Under the pieces are notes generated by a model. It saw only the letters and a program-made list of their open reading frames with translations. It searched no databases and had not been told where the DNA came from. A program made the translations under genes and the position numbers. This document shows positions 54,801-63,248 of a DNA stretch of 64,000 nt, one piece after another (positions within the stretch are counted from its first letter, which is position 1; the number at the start of each line of letters is the position of its first letter). Origin of the DNA: Paraburkholderia mimosarum LMG 23256 = NBRC 106338 (lineage in GTDB: Bacteria; Pseudomonadota; Gammaproteobacteria; Burkholderiales; Burkholderiaceae); assembly GCF_000739815.1 (NCBI RefSeq), contig NZ_BBJJ01000007.1:62001-126000 (forward strand). The letters run 5' to 3'.

Positions 54801-57334
54801 CCCACATGCCGGAGATAGTCGAGTGTGACCGCGACCGCGCGACTCGCCTGATCGAGCGTCATGTAGAGATCGACGCGCAGCGATGTGACATTCGCGCGTT
54901 CAGGCATGTTCGCGGCGTGACGCGAAAGCAGGTTCAATCGTTCTTCAGATGCCGATACCCTGCCGGTCAGGAATTCGCATTCGGCACGGTTCAGCTCCAA
55001 GGGGAAGAGCAGGTCCTGCCTGCGGGCCCAGCCTTCGTGCCCGACGAGCTCTGCGCCGATCGAAAGGTAGCTGAGCGCCGACTCATAGGCGGTCGCCGCT
55101 TTCGCGCGCAGGCCAGCGAGGAGATTGAAACCTGCCAGTTGTTCCCGTTCCTCCTGGGAACTCATCAGAGCTGAGCCACGGTTAAGCTGATTGACGATCT
55201 CGAAGATCGCCTCGTCCAGTTGCCCCGCCGGCGTCTGCGCTGCAAGCGTTCGCCCGATACGCAGATGAGCCTTGACTCGCGAGGATTCCGGAATCAGGGA
55301 ATATGCAGCTTCCTGTACCCGGTCATGTGCGAATCGGTACGTGCCGCTCAAGTCCTGAACGAGTTCTCGACGGATTGCCGGCCGCATGACTGCGCGAACC
55401 TGCTGCTCCGGTAACTCCAGCACCTTCGAGAGCATCTCGATCCCCGCCGTATTGCCGAGGCAGGCGAACAGTTGCAGCGCACGCTGCGTCTCAGCGGGCA
55501 GGCGAGTGAGCTTTGCGATCATCAGGTCCGCCACATTGTCGGTGTAACCCTTGCCGTGAATGCGGTGAAGGTCCCACGTCCAGCGAACCGTCCTGTGATC
55601 GAAGGTGAGCAGGTTCTCGTCTGCGAGCGTGTGTAGAAACTGGATGACGAAGAAGGGGTTGCCACCCGTCTTCTCATGCACGAGTTGCGCGAGTGGATAG
55701 ACAAATTCGGGCTCAACGTGAAGGGCATCTGCAGCCAGTTGCTTCACGTTTTCGCAGTCGAGCGGCCCAAGCGCGATTTCGTTGATCGCTACGCCCGCTC
55801 GCCTGATTGCCTGAAGCTTGCGCATGAGCGGATGGCATGGATCTACCTCGTTGCTGCGATAGGCGCCGACGAGCAACAGATGTTGCGGGTTCGGGTGGGT
55901 GAGGAGATCCTCGAGCAGGTCAAGCGTTGCGGCATCGAGCCATTGCAGATCATCGAGAAACAGCGCAAGCGGATGGTCGCTTTGGGCAAAGACACCCATG
56001 AAGCGCCGGAAGACCAGCTGGAATCGGCGCTGCGCCTGGTTCGGCTCGAGTTCCGGGACGGGCGGCTGATCGCCGATGATGAGTATGAGTTCGGGGATCA
56101 GGTCAGTCAGGAGGCGCGCGTTCGGCGCCAGCGCCTCCCTCAGAGCGTCGCGCCAGATCGCCAGTTCTGTTTCACGCTTGCCGAGAAGCGACCGGACCAG
56201 GCACTGAAACGCTTGCACCAGCGTTGAGTAGGGTATGTCGCGCTTATACTGGTCGAACTTGCCCGAAGCGAAAAGACCCCTGGGCGCAACAAGCACCTTG
56301 TGCAATTCGTTGACGACGGCGGACTTGCCAATACCGGAATACCCGGAAACCAGCACTAGCTCCGCCGTGGCGTTGCTGGCGACACGGCTGAATGCCGCGA
56401 CCAGGGTTCCGACCTCGCGCTCCCGCCCATAGAGCGTCTCGGGAATCAGCAGTCGATCGGGCGTGTCGTGTCTGCCTGGCGGGAAGTCATCGATGCGGTG
56501 CTGGCGCCGCCATTCGGCAAGACAGTGACGCAGATCCCACTCGACGCCGGCTGCCGTCTGGTAGCGCTCCTCGGGTGTCTTGGCAAGCAGCATCATCACG
56601 AGTTCCGAGAGTGCTCGCGGAACCGTCTGTACCCGCGCGTTGGGCGGTACCGCCTTTCGGGCGACGTGACAGTGCACCCACTCCATGGGATCGGCGGCGG
56701 TGAACGGCAGCACGCCGGTCAGCATCTGATAGAGCACGACGCCGAATCCGTAGAGGTCACTGCGTGAATCGATCGACCGATTCATCCGTCCGGTCTGCTC
56801 GGGCGACATGTAGGCGAGGGTACCGGCGATGGTTTCGGGCGGCTCGGGCAGCTGACGCTCGCGCGGCAGCTGCGAGGCGATGCCGAAGCCGGTGAGCCGC
56901 ACCTGGCCATCCATGCAGTTCACGAGGATATGCGCCGGCTTGAGATCCTTGTGGACCAGGCCGCACTGGTGGAGCTTTCCCAATGCTGCCGCGATGGCCA
57001 CGGCGATGGCCAGGACGCTTCCCGTTTCCATCGGGGTGCCGATCTGCCGCTCGAGCAACTCGCCGCCAGGATCGTCGAACACGAGGACTGCGCGCCCGTC
57101 AGCGCGCACCAGTTCCGTTGGCACCACTGCCCAGGCACGGTCGAGTTGGTCCTTCAGCGCGAATTCGTGGGCGAGGCGATCGAGGGTGGCGGACGCAGGA
57201 TATTCCTCAGCGCATTTCGCCATTAGAACAGTTTGACTGCCGCCCGGTGGCCGTGCGCGACAGAACATGCGCTCGCCGTCCTCCCACAACGTCTGGAGGC
57301 TACTATCCGAGCCGGAACCGTGCACAGCATTCAT
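51896..57334 (-). CDS. Ser/Thr kinase-like / AAA ATPase / GAF-PAS / histidine kinase signalling protein
   Basis: A 1812-residue protein. Order of domains: N-terminal Ser/Thr-kinase-like domain (~1-290) with K40, E57, catalytic-loop HKDLKP (128-133) and LTGFGIAS where DFG should be (G149-F-G, Asp missing); AAA-type ATPase with Walker A GYSGIGKS (331-338); a long helical/TPR-like middle (~600-1230); a GAF domain, a PAS domain (GYEREDLVSGRVRWRDL); a HisKA_3-type dimerisation/phosphorylation helix REMHDELGQ (H1622); and a HATPase with DNGLGFDP and FGLAGMEERV. The type is known in Burkholderiales and cyanobacteria. It likely integrates signals and phosphorylates an unlinked regulator. Start ATG 57334 is chosen since it has an AAGG site and the longer frame begins with a poor start. 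No response regulator adjoins. Confidence 0.88.
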   Translation of the reverse strand: MNAVHGSGSDSSLQTLWEDGERMFCRARPPGGSQTVLMAKCAEEYPASATLDRLAHEFALKDQLDRAWAVVPTELVRADGRAVLVFDDPGGELLERQIGTPMETGSVLAIAVAIAAALGKLHQCGLVHKDLKPAHILVNCMDGQVRLTGFGIASQLPRERQLPEPPETIAGTLAYMSPEQTGRMNRSIDSRSDLYGFGVVLYQMLTGVLPFTAADPMEWVHCHVARKAVPPNARVQTVPRALSELVMMLLAKTPEERYQTAAGVEWDLRHCLAEWRRQHRIDDFPPGRHDTPDRLLIPETLYGREREVGTLVAAFSRVASNATAELVLVSGYSGIGKSAVVNELHKVLVAPRGLFASGKFDQYKRDIPYSTLVQAFQCLVRSLLGKRETELAIWRDALREALAPNARLLTDLIPELILIIGDQPPVPELEPNQAQRRFQLVFRRFMGVFAQSDHPLALFLDDLQWLDAATLDLLEDLLTHPNPQHLLLVGAYRSNEVDPCHPLMRKLQAIRRAGVAINEIALGPLDCENVKQLAADALHVEPEFVYPLAQLVHEKTGGNPFFVIQFLHTLADENLLTFDHRTVRWTWDLHRIHGKGYTDNVADLMIAKLTRLPAETQRALQLFACLGNTAGIEMLSKVLELPEQQVRAVMRPAIRRELVQDLSGTYRFAHDRVQEAAYSLIPESSRVKAHLRIGRTLAAQTPAGQLDEAIFEIVNQLNRGSALMSSQEEREQLAGFNLLAGLRAKAATAYESALSYLSIGAELVGHEGWARRQDLLFPLELNRAECEFLTGRVSASEERLNLLSRHAANMPERANVTSLRVDLYMTLDQASRAVAVTLDYLRHVGLDWSPHPAEYKAQEEYGRIWAQLGNRTIDSLIDLPLMTDSQSLATMDVLTKVMPAALFTDGNLWSLVVSRAVNLSLERGNCDGSASAYIRLGMMAGARFGHYDVAFQFGKLGFDLVERRGLIRFRARAYMHFGNVILPMARHLREGRELMRRARDAATDTGDLVCEAYCHTHMTTNLLIGGDPLADVQREAEASLMFAQKTCFGFAVDVSATQLALVRTLRGLTPTFGSFDEEQFDEKQIERHFLENPDLVIAHCWYWIRKLQARFFCGDYAGAVDAALRAQGLLWTSASYLEETEYHFYSALSLAACDGPVSNRKREKSLEAVEAHHRYLQLRSQASPENFGNCAALVAAEIARLKGRDIEAMRLYDEAVHSARTSGFVQNEALANELAYRFYTARGFEKIARVYLHDARQGYRRWGADGKVRQLQETHPYLREEQRAPTPTSTIGAPVEHLDLATVIKVSQSISGEIVLDRLIDMVMRTAIAQAGAERGLLILPEGVELRIAAEATTSGETLEVKLGDVPVSATLLPESVLYHVLRTGESVILDDALAAPAFAVDPYIHRHRIRSMLCLPLMNQAKLIGALYLENNLTTRAFAPSRIAVLRLLASQAATSLENTRLYRDLAKREARIRRLVDANIIGIIVWNADGDILEANDAFLRMVGYEREDLVSGRVRWRDLTPPEWREDAERALAQIAQSGRAQPAEKEYVRKDGTRVPVLVGRAAFDVSGEEGVAFVVDLTERKEAELRLRESYEMLRELTSRRETAREEERKHIAREMHDELGQHLTALRLKASVLRMRLGKDNLELVEQSDALTTLVDETMQVVRGVIASLRPAALDTGIVAALEWLAAGFNRSHRTVCRLRVEDENIAVNEQRAIVLFRVAQEALTNVARHAEASEVIIALTQTHGACVLEVLDNGLGFDPQATRKRSFGLAGMEERVQMLGGQIEITSSPGRGTRIKVTLPDKPAP

Positions 57335-57774
57335 CTGCCTTGCTCCGCCCATCTGGCGGCTGTTTGTATTCTGCGGGAAGCGCTCCCCGCTTTTGCGTGT
57401 TGCAACTTTTCCCGGGGCGTTGCCGGTAACGGGCGGCATCTGCGCAGTCGATGCTGTAGCGGGCACCTGTCACGATACACCTTGCACGCTGCGATGAGAC
57501 AGAGGCGTCTTTGAAGTTGGCGAGGTGAACCGGTGCGCCGTTCACAAGTTGACAGATCGCCGGCCAGGGGACGTGGATCTGCGTAGCGCTCGCGAATCGG
57601 CACTAACGTCCGTCCCGCCGGACATCTCTAATGAGCCAGAACCGGACATTTCAAAAAAGCCACTACAAAAAAATTTCGCTAATTTGTCTTATGTTAAATA
57701 TGAAAAACGCAGCATCGGCACCACATATGGCCCATCCGATCTGCGGGACGCCAGCCTTCCCGCCGCCGCATACG
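57335..57774. other. Intergenic region with short repeats and an AT-rich island (possible IS end remnant)
   Basis: No gene seen in 440 bases. CCGGACATCTC (57618-57628) and CCGGACATTTC (57642-57652) are near-identical direct repeats 24 bases apart, with CTAATGAGCCAG between. They are followed by an AT-rich stretch (57653-57715), strongly unlike the neighbourhood. Such repeated CGGACATTTC units resemble ends of IS21-family elements. No transposase fragment was found with confidence. Confidence 0.4.
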
Positions 57775-58818
57775 TCACTTCGCCCGCACCACCGAATCGC
57801 GCATCGTGACGCTCACGGGAAAGGTGCGCTCGATCGGCCACTGCGTGCCGTAGCACTGGTTGATGAGCCAGCGCACGGCGTTACGGGTGAGCTCGGCGGT
57901 AGGAATGTGCACCGACGTCAGCGCGGGCGCCATGTAGGCCGCTGAATAATCGTCGTCGTAGCCGATCACAGAGACGTCCTCGGGCACGCGCAACCCGGCT
58001 TGTTGCAGGCGCGCAAGTGCGCTCATGGCCATCGTGTCGTTCGCGCAAAAGAGCCCGGTGAAGCGGTGCTTGCGCGCGAGGAGCGTACCGGCCGCCAGAT
58101 AGCCGCCTTCCGGCGAAAAGTCCGAGACGATATGCGGCACCGTCTTGCGTTCGATGCCGTGGCGCGCGAGCTCCGCGAAAAAGCCGTGCAGGCGCGCCGC
58201 ATTGTCCGATGACGTGGACGGCCCGCCGATTACCGCAAGCGCGCGATGACCATGCTCGATGAGCGTTCGGGCGGCCAGCTCGCCGCCGTGAAAATGGTCG
58301 GCGCAAAAGGATGCTTCGGGTAACTGATCGAACGAGCGGTTCAGGAAAGCCATCCGCGGGTGCATGGCGTGCAGCATCTGCAAATCGTCGTCATAGAGAT
58401 CATGGCTGATGACCACCACGCCGTCGCAATCGCGGCCGATCAGAAAGCGCACCGCCTCGATGGCCTGCTCGCGCGGCGAAGCCTCCCCGCAACCCGTCGC
58501 GACCACCACGTGACGCCGCACGGCGCGCAACTGCGTATCGGTTTCCTTCAGGATCGTGCCGTAGTACGAGCCGAAAAAGGTGGGCACGAAAATGCCAATG
58601 ATGCCGAGCTGTTTCGTGGCCATTGCCCGGCCGATCGACGATGGCCGGAAATTGAGTTGCTCAATTGCGGCCTGCACACGCGCGGCCGCATCCGCCGATA
58701 CCGGACCGTTGCCCGATATCGCGCGCGAAGCTGTCGAAAGGCCCACGCCGGCTAGCGCTGCTACGTCTTTCAGGGTCGCCACGTTCCTGGTCTCTCTTTT
58801 GGTGCTGGTTGTGTCCAT
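57775..58818 (-). CDS. LacI-family transcriptional regulator
   Basis: A 347-residue repressor. The N-terminal HTH LKDVAALAGVGLSTASRAISG (hinge helix follows) is the LacI/GalR type. A periplasmic-binding-like effector domain follows (VVVISHDLYDDDLQML, AVIGGPSTSSDN, FCANDTMAMSALARLQQAG, SVIGYDDDYSA). It is the last gene of the sugar ABC operon; its ATG overlaps the stop of the ATPase gene by one base (TGATG). It probably represses this operon when no sugar ligand is bound. Confidence 0.93.
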   Translation of the reverse strand: MDTTSTKRETRNVATLKDVAALAGVGLSTASRAISGNGPVSADAAARVQAAIEQLNFRPSSIGRAMATKQLGIIGIFVPTFFGSYYGTILKETDTQLRAVRRHVVVATGCGEASPREQAIEAVRFLIGRDCDGVVVISHDLYDDDLQMLHAMHPRMAFLNRSFDQLPEASFCADHFHGGELAARTLIEHGHRALAVIGGPSTSSDNAARLHGFFAELARHGIERKTVPHIVSDFSPEGGYLAAGTLLARKHRFTGLFCANDTMAMSALARLQQAGLRVPEDVSVIGYDDDYSAAYMAPALTSVHIPTAELTRNAVRWLINQCYGTQWPIERTFPVSVTMRDSVVRAK

Positions 58819-59912
58819 CAAATGCGTGCGCCCGTCTCTTCGTCAAACAGCGAAACATGCGCGCCGTCGAAGGAAAACGGCACGCCGGCTTCCCTCGCAA
58901 GCGGCGTTTTGCCCTGATCGATCGACGCGATCTGCGCGCCATGGTATTCGACCCACACCACACGATGATTGCCCATGGGTTCCACCAGCGTCAAGCGCCC
59001 TTCCCACGCCGCTTCGTCCGGGCGTACCGCGCCCACGTGCACGTCCTCCGGGCGCACACCCAGCACGCAGGCACGTGTCGGATCGGGCGTGCCCTTGAAC
59101 GCGTACGCCGAGACATCGACGTCGACACCCTGCCCGCGAAAACGCAGGCGGCCTTCGGCGGCTTCGAGCCTTCCCTGCAGCAGGTTCATCGGCGGCGCGC
59201 CAAGAAAGGTCGCGACAAAGAGGTTCTCGGGGCGCGCGTACACTTCTGCCGGCGTGCCGAATTGCTGGATCGCCCCGCCCTTCATCACCGCCATGCGCGT
59301 GGCGAGCGTCATCGCTTCGACCTGGTCGTGCGTCACATAGATCATTGTCGCGCCCAACTGCTGGTGCAATTGCTTCAGCTCGCGGCGCAACTCGGTGCGC
59401 AGCTTGGCGTCGAGATTCGAAAGCGGTTCGTCGAACAGGAACACATCTGCCTCGCGCACGAGCGCACGCCCGATCGCGACGCGCTGGCGCTGCCCACCGG
59501 ATAGCTGCGCCGGTTTGCGCGAGAGCAGCGGCCCGAGCTGCAGCATTTCGGCGGCGCGCTTCACGCGGCGGTCGATCTCCGCTTTCGGCGTGCCATTGAT
59601 ACGGAGTGCGAACGAGAGATTGCGCTCCACGTTCATCGTCGGATACAGCGCATACGACTGGAATACGAGCGCCACGCCGCGGTCTTTCGGGTCGGCCCAT
59701 GTCATGTCCTCGCCGCCGATCTCGATGCTGCCGTCGGTCACGTCGACGAGGCCCGCTATGCTGTGAAGCAACGTCGATTTTCCGCATCCCGAAGGCCCGA
59801 GCAGCACGACGAATTCGCCCGCGCGCACATCGAGATCGAGTTCATCGATGACAGTGTTCGCGCCGAGTTCGATCCGCAGGTTGCGTACGCAAACATTCGT
59901 GAGATTGCCCAT
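58818..59912 (-). CDS. Sugar ABC transporter ATP-binding protein (UgpC/MalK type)
   Basis: A 364-residue ATPase. Walker A LLGPSGCGKSTLLHSIAG, the signature LSGGQRQRVAIGRALVR, Walker B VFLFDEPLSNLDAKLR and the His switch THDQVEA are intact; a C-terminal TOBE-like regulatory domain (VLGVRPEDVHVGAV) follows. It energises import by the two permeases. Its last base A is shared with the LacI start. Ten bases after permease 2. Confidence 0.95.
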   Translation of the reverse strand: MGNLTNVCVRNLRIELGANTVIDELDLDVRAGEFVVLLGPSGCGKSTLLHSIAGLVDVTDGSIEIGGEDMTWADPKDRGVALVFQSYALYPTMNVERNLSFALRINGTPKAEIDRRVKRAAEMLQLGPLLSRKPAQLSGGQRQRVAIGRALVREADVFLFDEPLSNLDAKLRTELRRELKQLHQQLGATMIYVTHDQVEAMTLATRMAVMKGGAIQQFGTPAEVYARPENLFVATFLGAPPMNLLQGRLEAAEGRLRFRGQGVDVDVSAYAFKGTPDPTRACVLGVRPEDVHVGAVRPDEAAWEGRLTLVEPMGNHRVVWVEYHGAQIASIDQGKTPLAREAGVPFSFDGAHVSLFDEETGARI

Positions 59913-59921
59913 GCCCTGCTC

Positions 59922-60851
59922 CTAGCCCTTCACCGCGCCCGACGCGATGCCGCGCACGAACCAGCGTCCCGAGATGAAATAGATCGCGAGCGGCACGGCC
60001 GACGTGAGAATCGTCGCGGCCATGTTGACGTTGTAGATGCGCTCGCCCGTCGTGGTGTTGATGATGTTGTTGAGCTGCACCGTCATCGGCAGATTTTTCG
60101 TGCCCGCGAACACGAGGCCGAGGATGTAGTCGTTCCAGATGCCGGTGACCTGCATGATGATGGCCACGACGATGATGGGCACCGACATCGGCAGCATGAG
60201 CTGCGTGAAGATGCGCCAGAAGCCGCCGCCGTCGATGCGCGCCGCCTTGAAGAGCTCCTGCGGCAATGACGCGTAGTAGTTGCGAAACAGCAGCGTCATG
60301 ACCGGCATGCCGAAGATCGTATGGATCACGACGATGCCGGCGAGCGAACTGAAGAGATGCACGAAAGCCAGTACGCGCACGAGCGGGTACACCATGACCT
60401 GCACGGGAATGAACGCGCCTGCGAGCAGGATGCCGAACAGCACCCCCGCGCCCCGCGGCCGCCAGAACGACAGCGCATAGCCGTTCACCGCACCCACGGC
60501 GATAGAAAAGAACGTGCTTGGCACGACGATGCGCACCGAATTCCAGAAGCCTACGCGAATGCCGCCGCAATCGAGGCCCGTGCACGCGGAGGACCACGCA
60601 TCGCGCCACGGGGCAAGTGTGAAGTGCACCGGCAGCGCGAGCAGATGGCCGAGACGGATTTCGTCCATCGGCTTTACCGAGGTCACGAGCATCACATAGA
60701 GCGGCAGCAGGAAAAACAGCGCTGCCGTGAAGAGAAACGCGTAGACGCCGAGTCGCGCCGGCGTGACGCGGCTGCGGGGCTTGCGCCCTCTCCGCGCGCG
60801 CACCGCCGCTGCAGGCGCGGTGCCCCGGGGATCGGCCAGCGGTGTGCTCAT
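59922..60851 (-). CDS. Sugar ABC transporter permease (second)
   Basis: A 309-residue inner-membrane permease with six hydrophobic segments. The EAA loop appears as LPQELFKAARIDGGGFWRIFTQLMLP. It starts with ATG 60851, overlapping the first permease stop (ATGA). A positively charged N-terminus (ARRGRKPRSRV) stands before the first helix. Homologous to MalG/GtsC-type permeases. Confidence 0.93.
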   Translation of the reverse strand: MSTPLADPRGTAPAAAVRARRGRKPRSRVTPARLGVYAFLFTAALFFLLPLYVMLVTSVKPMDEIRLGHLLALPVHFTLAPWRDAWSSACTGLDCGGIRVGFWNSVRIVVPSTFFSIAVGAVNGYALSFWRPRGAGVLFGILLAGAFIPVQVMVYPLVRVLAFVHLFSSLAGIVVIHTIFGMPVMTLLFRNYYASLPQELFKAARIDGGGFWRIFTQLMLPMSVPIIVVAIIMQVTGIWNDYILGLVFAGTKNLPMTVQLNNIINTTTGERIYNVNMAATILTSAVPLAIYFISGRWFVRGIASGAVKG

Positions 60852-61792
60852 GCGCGGTCTCCTTTGAGCGCCGTGCGGCTGCGCGCGTAGAAGAACGGCG
60901 CAAGGATCGCGAGCACGGTGGCGAGCAGTACGATTGACGCCGCCGAAGCGAGCCCGATGTTCGCGCGATTGAACAGATAGTCCATGATGAACTTGGCAGG
61001 CACCTCGCTCGCCGTGCCCGGGCCGCCCTGCGTCATCGCGACCACGGCGTCGTAGAGTTTCACCACCATCACGAACAGCAGCACGAACGCGGTGGAAAGC
61101 GAGGTCTTGAGCATCGGCACGACGATGCTCGCGTAGACACGCCAGCGCGGGATGCCGTCGAGGCGCGCCGCTTTCCAGATCTCGTCGTCGATGCCGCGCA
61201 AGCCCGCGAGCATCAGCGCCATGACGAGACCCGATGCCTGCCACACCGTGGCGATCACGAGCGTATAGATCGCAAAACGCTGCGTGACGATCCAGTCGAA
61301 CCTCGCGTGCTCGAATCCCAGCTGCCGCAGCACGGCCTGGACGCCGAGTTCGGGATTGAGGATCCACTGCCAGACGAGCCCCGTTGCGACGAACGACATC
61401 GCATACGGATAAAGAAACACGGTGCGCAGCGCGCCCTCCGCCGCCACGCGCTGGTCGATGAAGATCGCGAGCAGAAGCCCGATCACGAGGCACGCCGCGA
61501 TGAAGCATGCGCCGTAGATGGCGAGATTCTGCAGCGACAGGATCCAGCGGTCGTTCTGGAAGAGCCGCACGTACTGCGTCACACCCGCGAAGGTGTTGGA
61601 CGGCAGCGAGCGAGAGAGGCTGAGCGACACGCGCGCCGTCCACAGCATGGTCCCGAGATACGCGAAGAGCACGGTCGCCGCCATCGGCGCGAGCGCGACC
61701 CAGGCGGCGAGCGAAAGGCGCCGGCGCGCGGGGCGCCCGCTACGCGTTTGCCCCGCCTGGCGCCTGGCCGGATGCACCCTGGCGGCGTACAT
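60848..61792 (-). CDS. Sugar ABC transporter permease (first)
   Basis: A 314-residue permease with about six membrane helices. Its EAA-type loop IDDEIWKAARLDGIPRWRVYASIVVPML is clear. MalF/GtsB type. A basic N-terminus (PARRQAGQTRSGRPARRR) precedes helix 1. ATG 61792 lies eight bases after the binding-protein stop, and the gene end overlaps the second permease by four bases. Confidence 0.92.
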   Translation of the reverse strand: MYAARVHPARRQAGQTRSGRPARRRLSLAAWVALAPMAATVLFAYLGTMLWTARVSLSLSRSLPSNTFAGVTQYVRLFQNDRWILSLQNLAIYGACFIAACLVIGLLLAIFIDQRVAAEGALRTVFLYPYAMSFVATGLVWQWILNPELGVQAVLRQLGFEHARFDWIVTQRFAIYTLVIATVWQASGLVMALMLAGLRGIDDEIWKAARLDGIPRWRVYASIVVPMLKTSLSTAFVLLFVMVVKLYDAVVAMTQGGPGTASEVPAKFIMDYLFNRANIGLASAASIVLLATVLAILAPFFYARSRTALKGDRA

Positions 61793-61800
61793 AATCGGGC

Positions 61801-63039
61801 TCAGCTCTTGATTGCAGTGGCAAAGGCCTTCTGCGCGTCGTCGGCAGACTGGCTCTTGTTCCAGAAGTTCGTGATCACATCCTGGAGCGCGCCCTGGACA
61901 TCGGGCGGAATCAGCATTTCCGGATTCGGCAGTTGCCGCGACTTGTCCTTCATGAGCGCCATGCCCTCCTTCGCACAAATGTCGAAGCCCGACGTGTCCA
62001 CGTCCGGACGGATCGGGATCGAGCCCTTGCGCTGGTTGAACGCGACCTGCGCGGGGGGCGACGTCATCACCGTGGCGAGCAGTTGCTGCGCCTTCACCTG
62101 CTCCGCGTTGTCGGTCTTCGGGAACACGAACACGTCGCCGGCGATCATGTAGGGAGACTTCGGAAAACCGGGGAAGCATCCGAAGTCCTTGCCGGCTACC
62201 TGGTTCGCAGCCGAAAACTCGCCCTTGGCCCAGTCGCCCATGATCTGCATACCCGCCTTGCCCGAAATCACGAGCGCCGTGGCATCGTTCCAGTTGCGGC
62301 CGGGCGAACCCGCATCCACGTAATTATGCAACCGCTTGAAGGTCGTGAGGACGTTGCGGAACGCGGGCGAATTCACGGCGTTCGCGTCGCGGTCGCGGTA
62401 GACCTTCATGTAGAGATCGCGATCCATGTCGGCGAAGATCGCGTCGAAAGTGATTTTCTCCTGCCATGCCTGGCCGCCCAGCGCGAGCGGAATCAGGCCG
62501 GCCGCCTTGAGCCTGTCGAGATCCGCGAACAGTTCGTCGAAATTCTGCGGTTCGCCCTTGATCCCGGCCTTCGCGAATGCCGGCTTCGAATAGAAGAACC
62601 AGTCCTGCATGTGAATATTCACGGGCGCCGCATAGTAATGCCCTTTGACCTTGATCGCCGTGAGAATCGATTCGGGAAACGTGCCGCTCCAGTTCTCCTT
62701 CGTTGCGACCGCATCGACATTGTTCAGGAGTCCCTGGTCGATGAGATCGTGAAACTGCTTCGACGTGTTGAACTGCGCAGCGGTGGGCGGATCGCCGCCC
62801 ACGATGCGGTTGATCGCCGTTGCGCGCGCCTGGTCCGCACCGGCGATCGCGTTGTCCACCCATTTGCCACCCGCCTGATCGTAGGCGAGCGCGAACTGCT
62901 TGATCGCGGCCGACTCGCCGCCCGACGTCCACCAGTGAATCACGTTGGCCTTCAGCGGCTCCGCGGCCTCTGCCGCGAGTGCGCCGGCCAGCGCGAGAGC
63001 GGCCACGATGCCGCGCAGAACGGGTGCATTGTGCTTCAT
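61801..63039 (-). CDS. Sugar ABC transporter substrate-binding protein
   Basis: A 412-residue exported binding protein. Signal peptide 1-25 (GIVAALALAGALAAEAAE). The mature part starts NVIHWWTSGGESAAIKQF, the typical start of glucose/mannose- or glucoside-binding proteins, followed by KGHYYAAPVNIHMQDWFFYSK. With a GH1 beta-glucosidase upstream it probably binds beta-glucosides or glucose; the ligand is not proven. The start ATG 63039 follows the ribosome-binding segment GACAGGAGAC of the structured leader at 63040. Confidence 0.92.
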   Translation of the reverse strand: MKHNAPVLRGIVAALALAGALAAEAAEPLKANVIHWWTSGGESAAIKQFALAYDQAGGKWVDNAIAGADQARATAINRIVGGDPPTAAQFNTSKQFHDLIDQGLLNNVDAVATKENWSGTFPESILTAIKVKGHYYAAPVNIHMQDWFFYSKPAFAKAGIKGEPQNFDELFADLDRLKAAGLIPLALGGQAWQEKITFDAIFADMDRDLYMKVYRDRDANAVNSPAFRNVLTTFKRLHNYVDAGSPGRNWNDATALVISGKAGMQIMGDWAKGEFSAANQVAGKDFGCFPGFPKSPYMIAGDVFVFPKTDNAEQVKAQQLLATVMTSPPAQVAFNQRKGSIPIRPDVDTSGFDICAKEGMALMKDKSRQLPNPEMLIPPDVQGALQDVITNFWNKSQSADDAQKAFATAIKS

Positions 63040-63112
63040 TGCGTCTCCTGTCGGTCCGGAGCGGGTGCTTCAGCACGTACGCCTGCCCCATGCAGGGCTG
63101 CGGTTGCTCCGG
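63040..63112 (-). promoter_or_regulatory. Structured leader before the sugar-binding protein (copy B)
   Basis: On the minus strand CCGGAG (63112-63107) pairs with CTCCGG (63061-63056). Inside are the hairpins GCCC-TGCATG-GGGC (63098-63085) and GTGCTGAAGCAC (63076-63065). Then GACAGGAGAC (63052-63043) supplies the ribosome-binding site, five bases before the ATG. Copy A at 4801-4903 has the same parts in the same order. Confidence 0.65.
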
Positions 63113-63248
63113 GTTGGGCTGCAAAGCTCCTGGTCTGGATGTTCCGCGGCCACGGCACGTCAGGCGGCATGCCCACGAGCGTCGCATGCCGTGCAGTGGT
63201 TGTCACGCTAGTTGTTGCCCTTCCCTCGTCAAACGTCCTGCAATCCCT

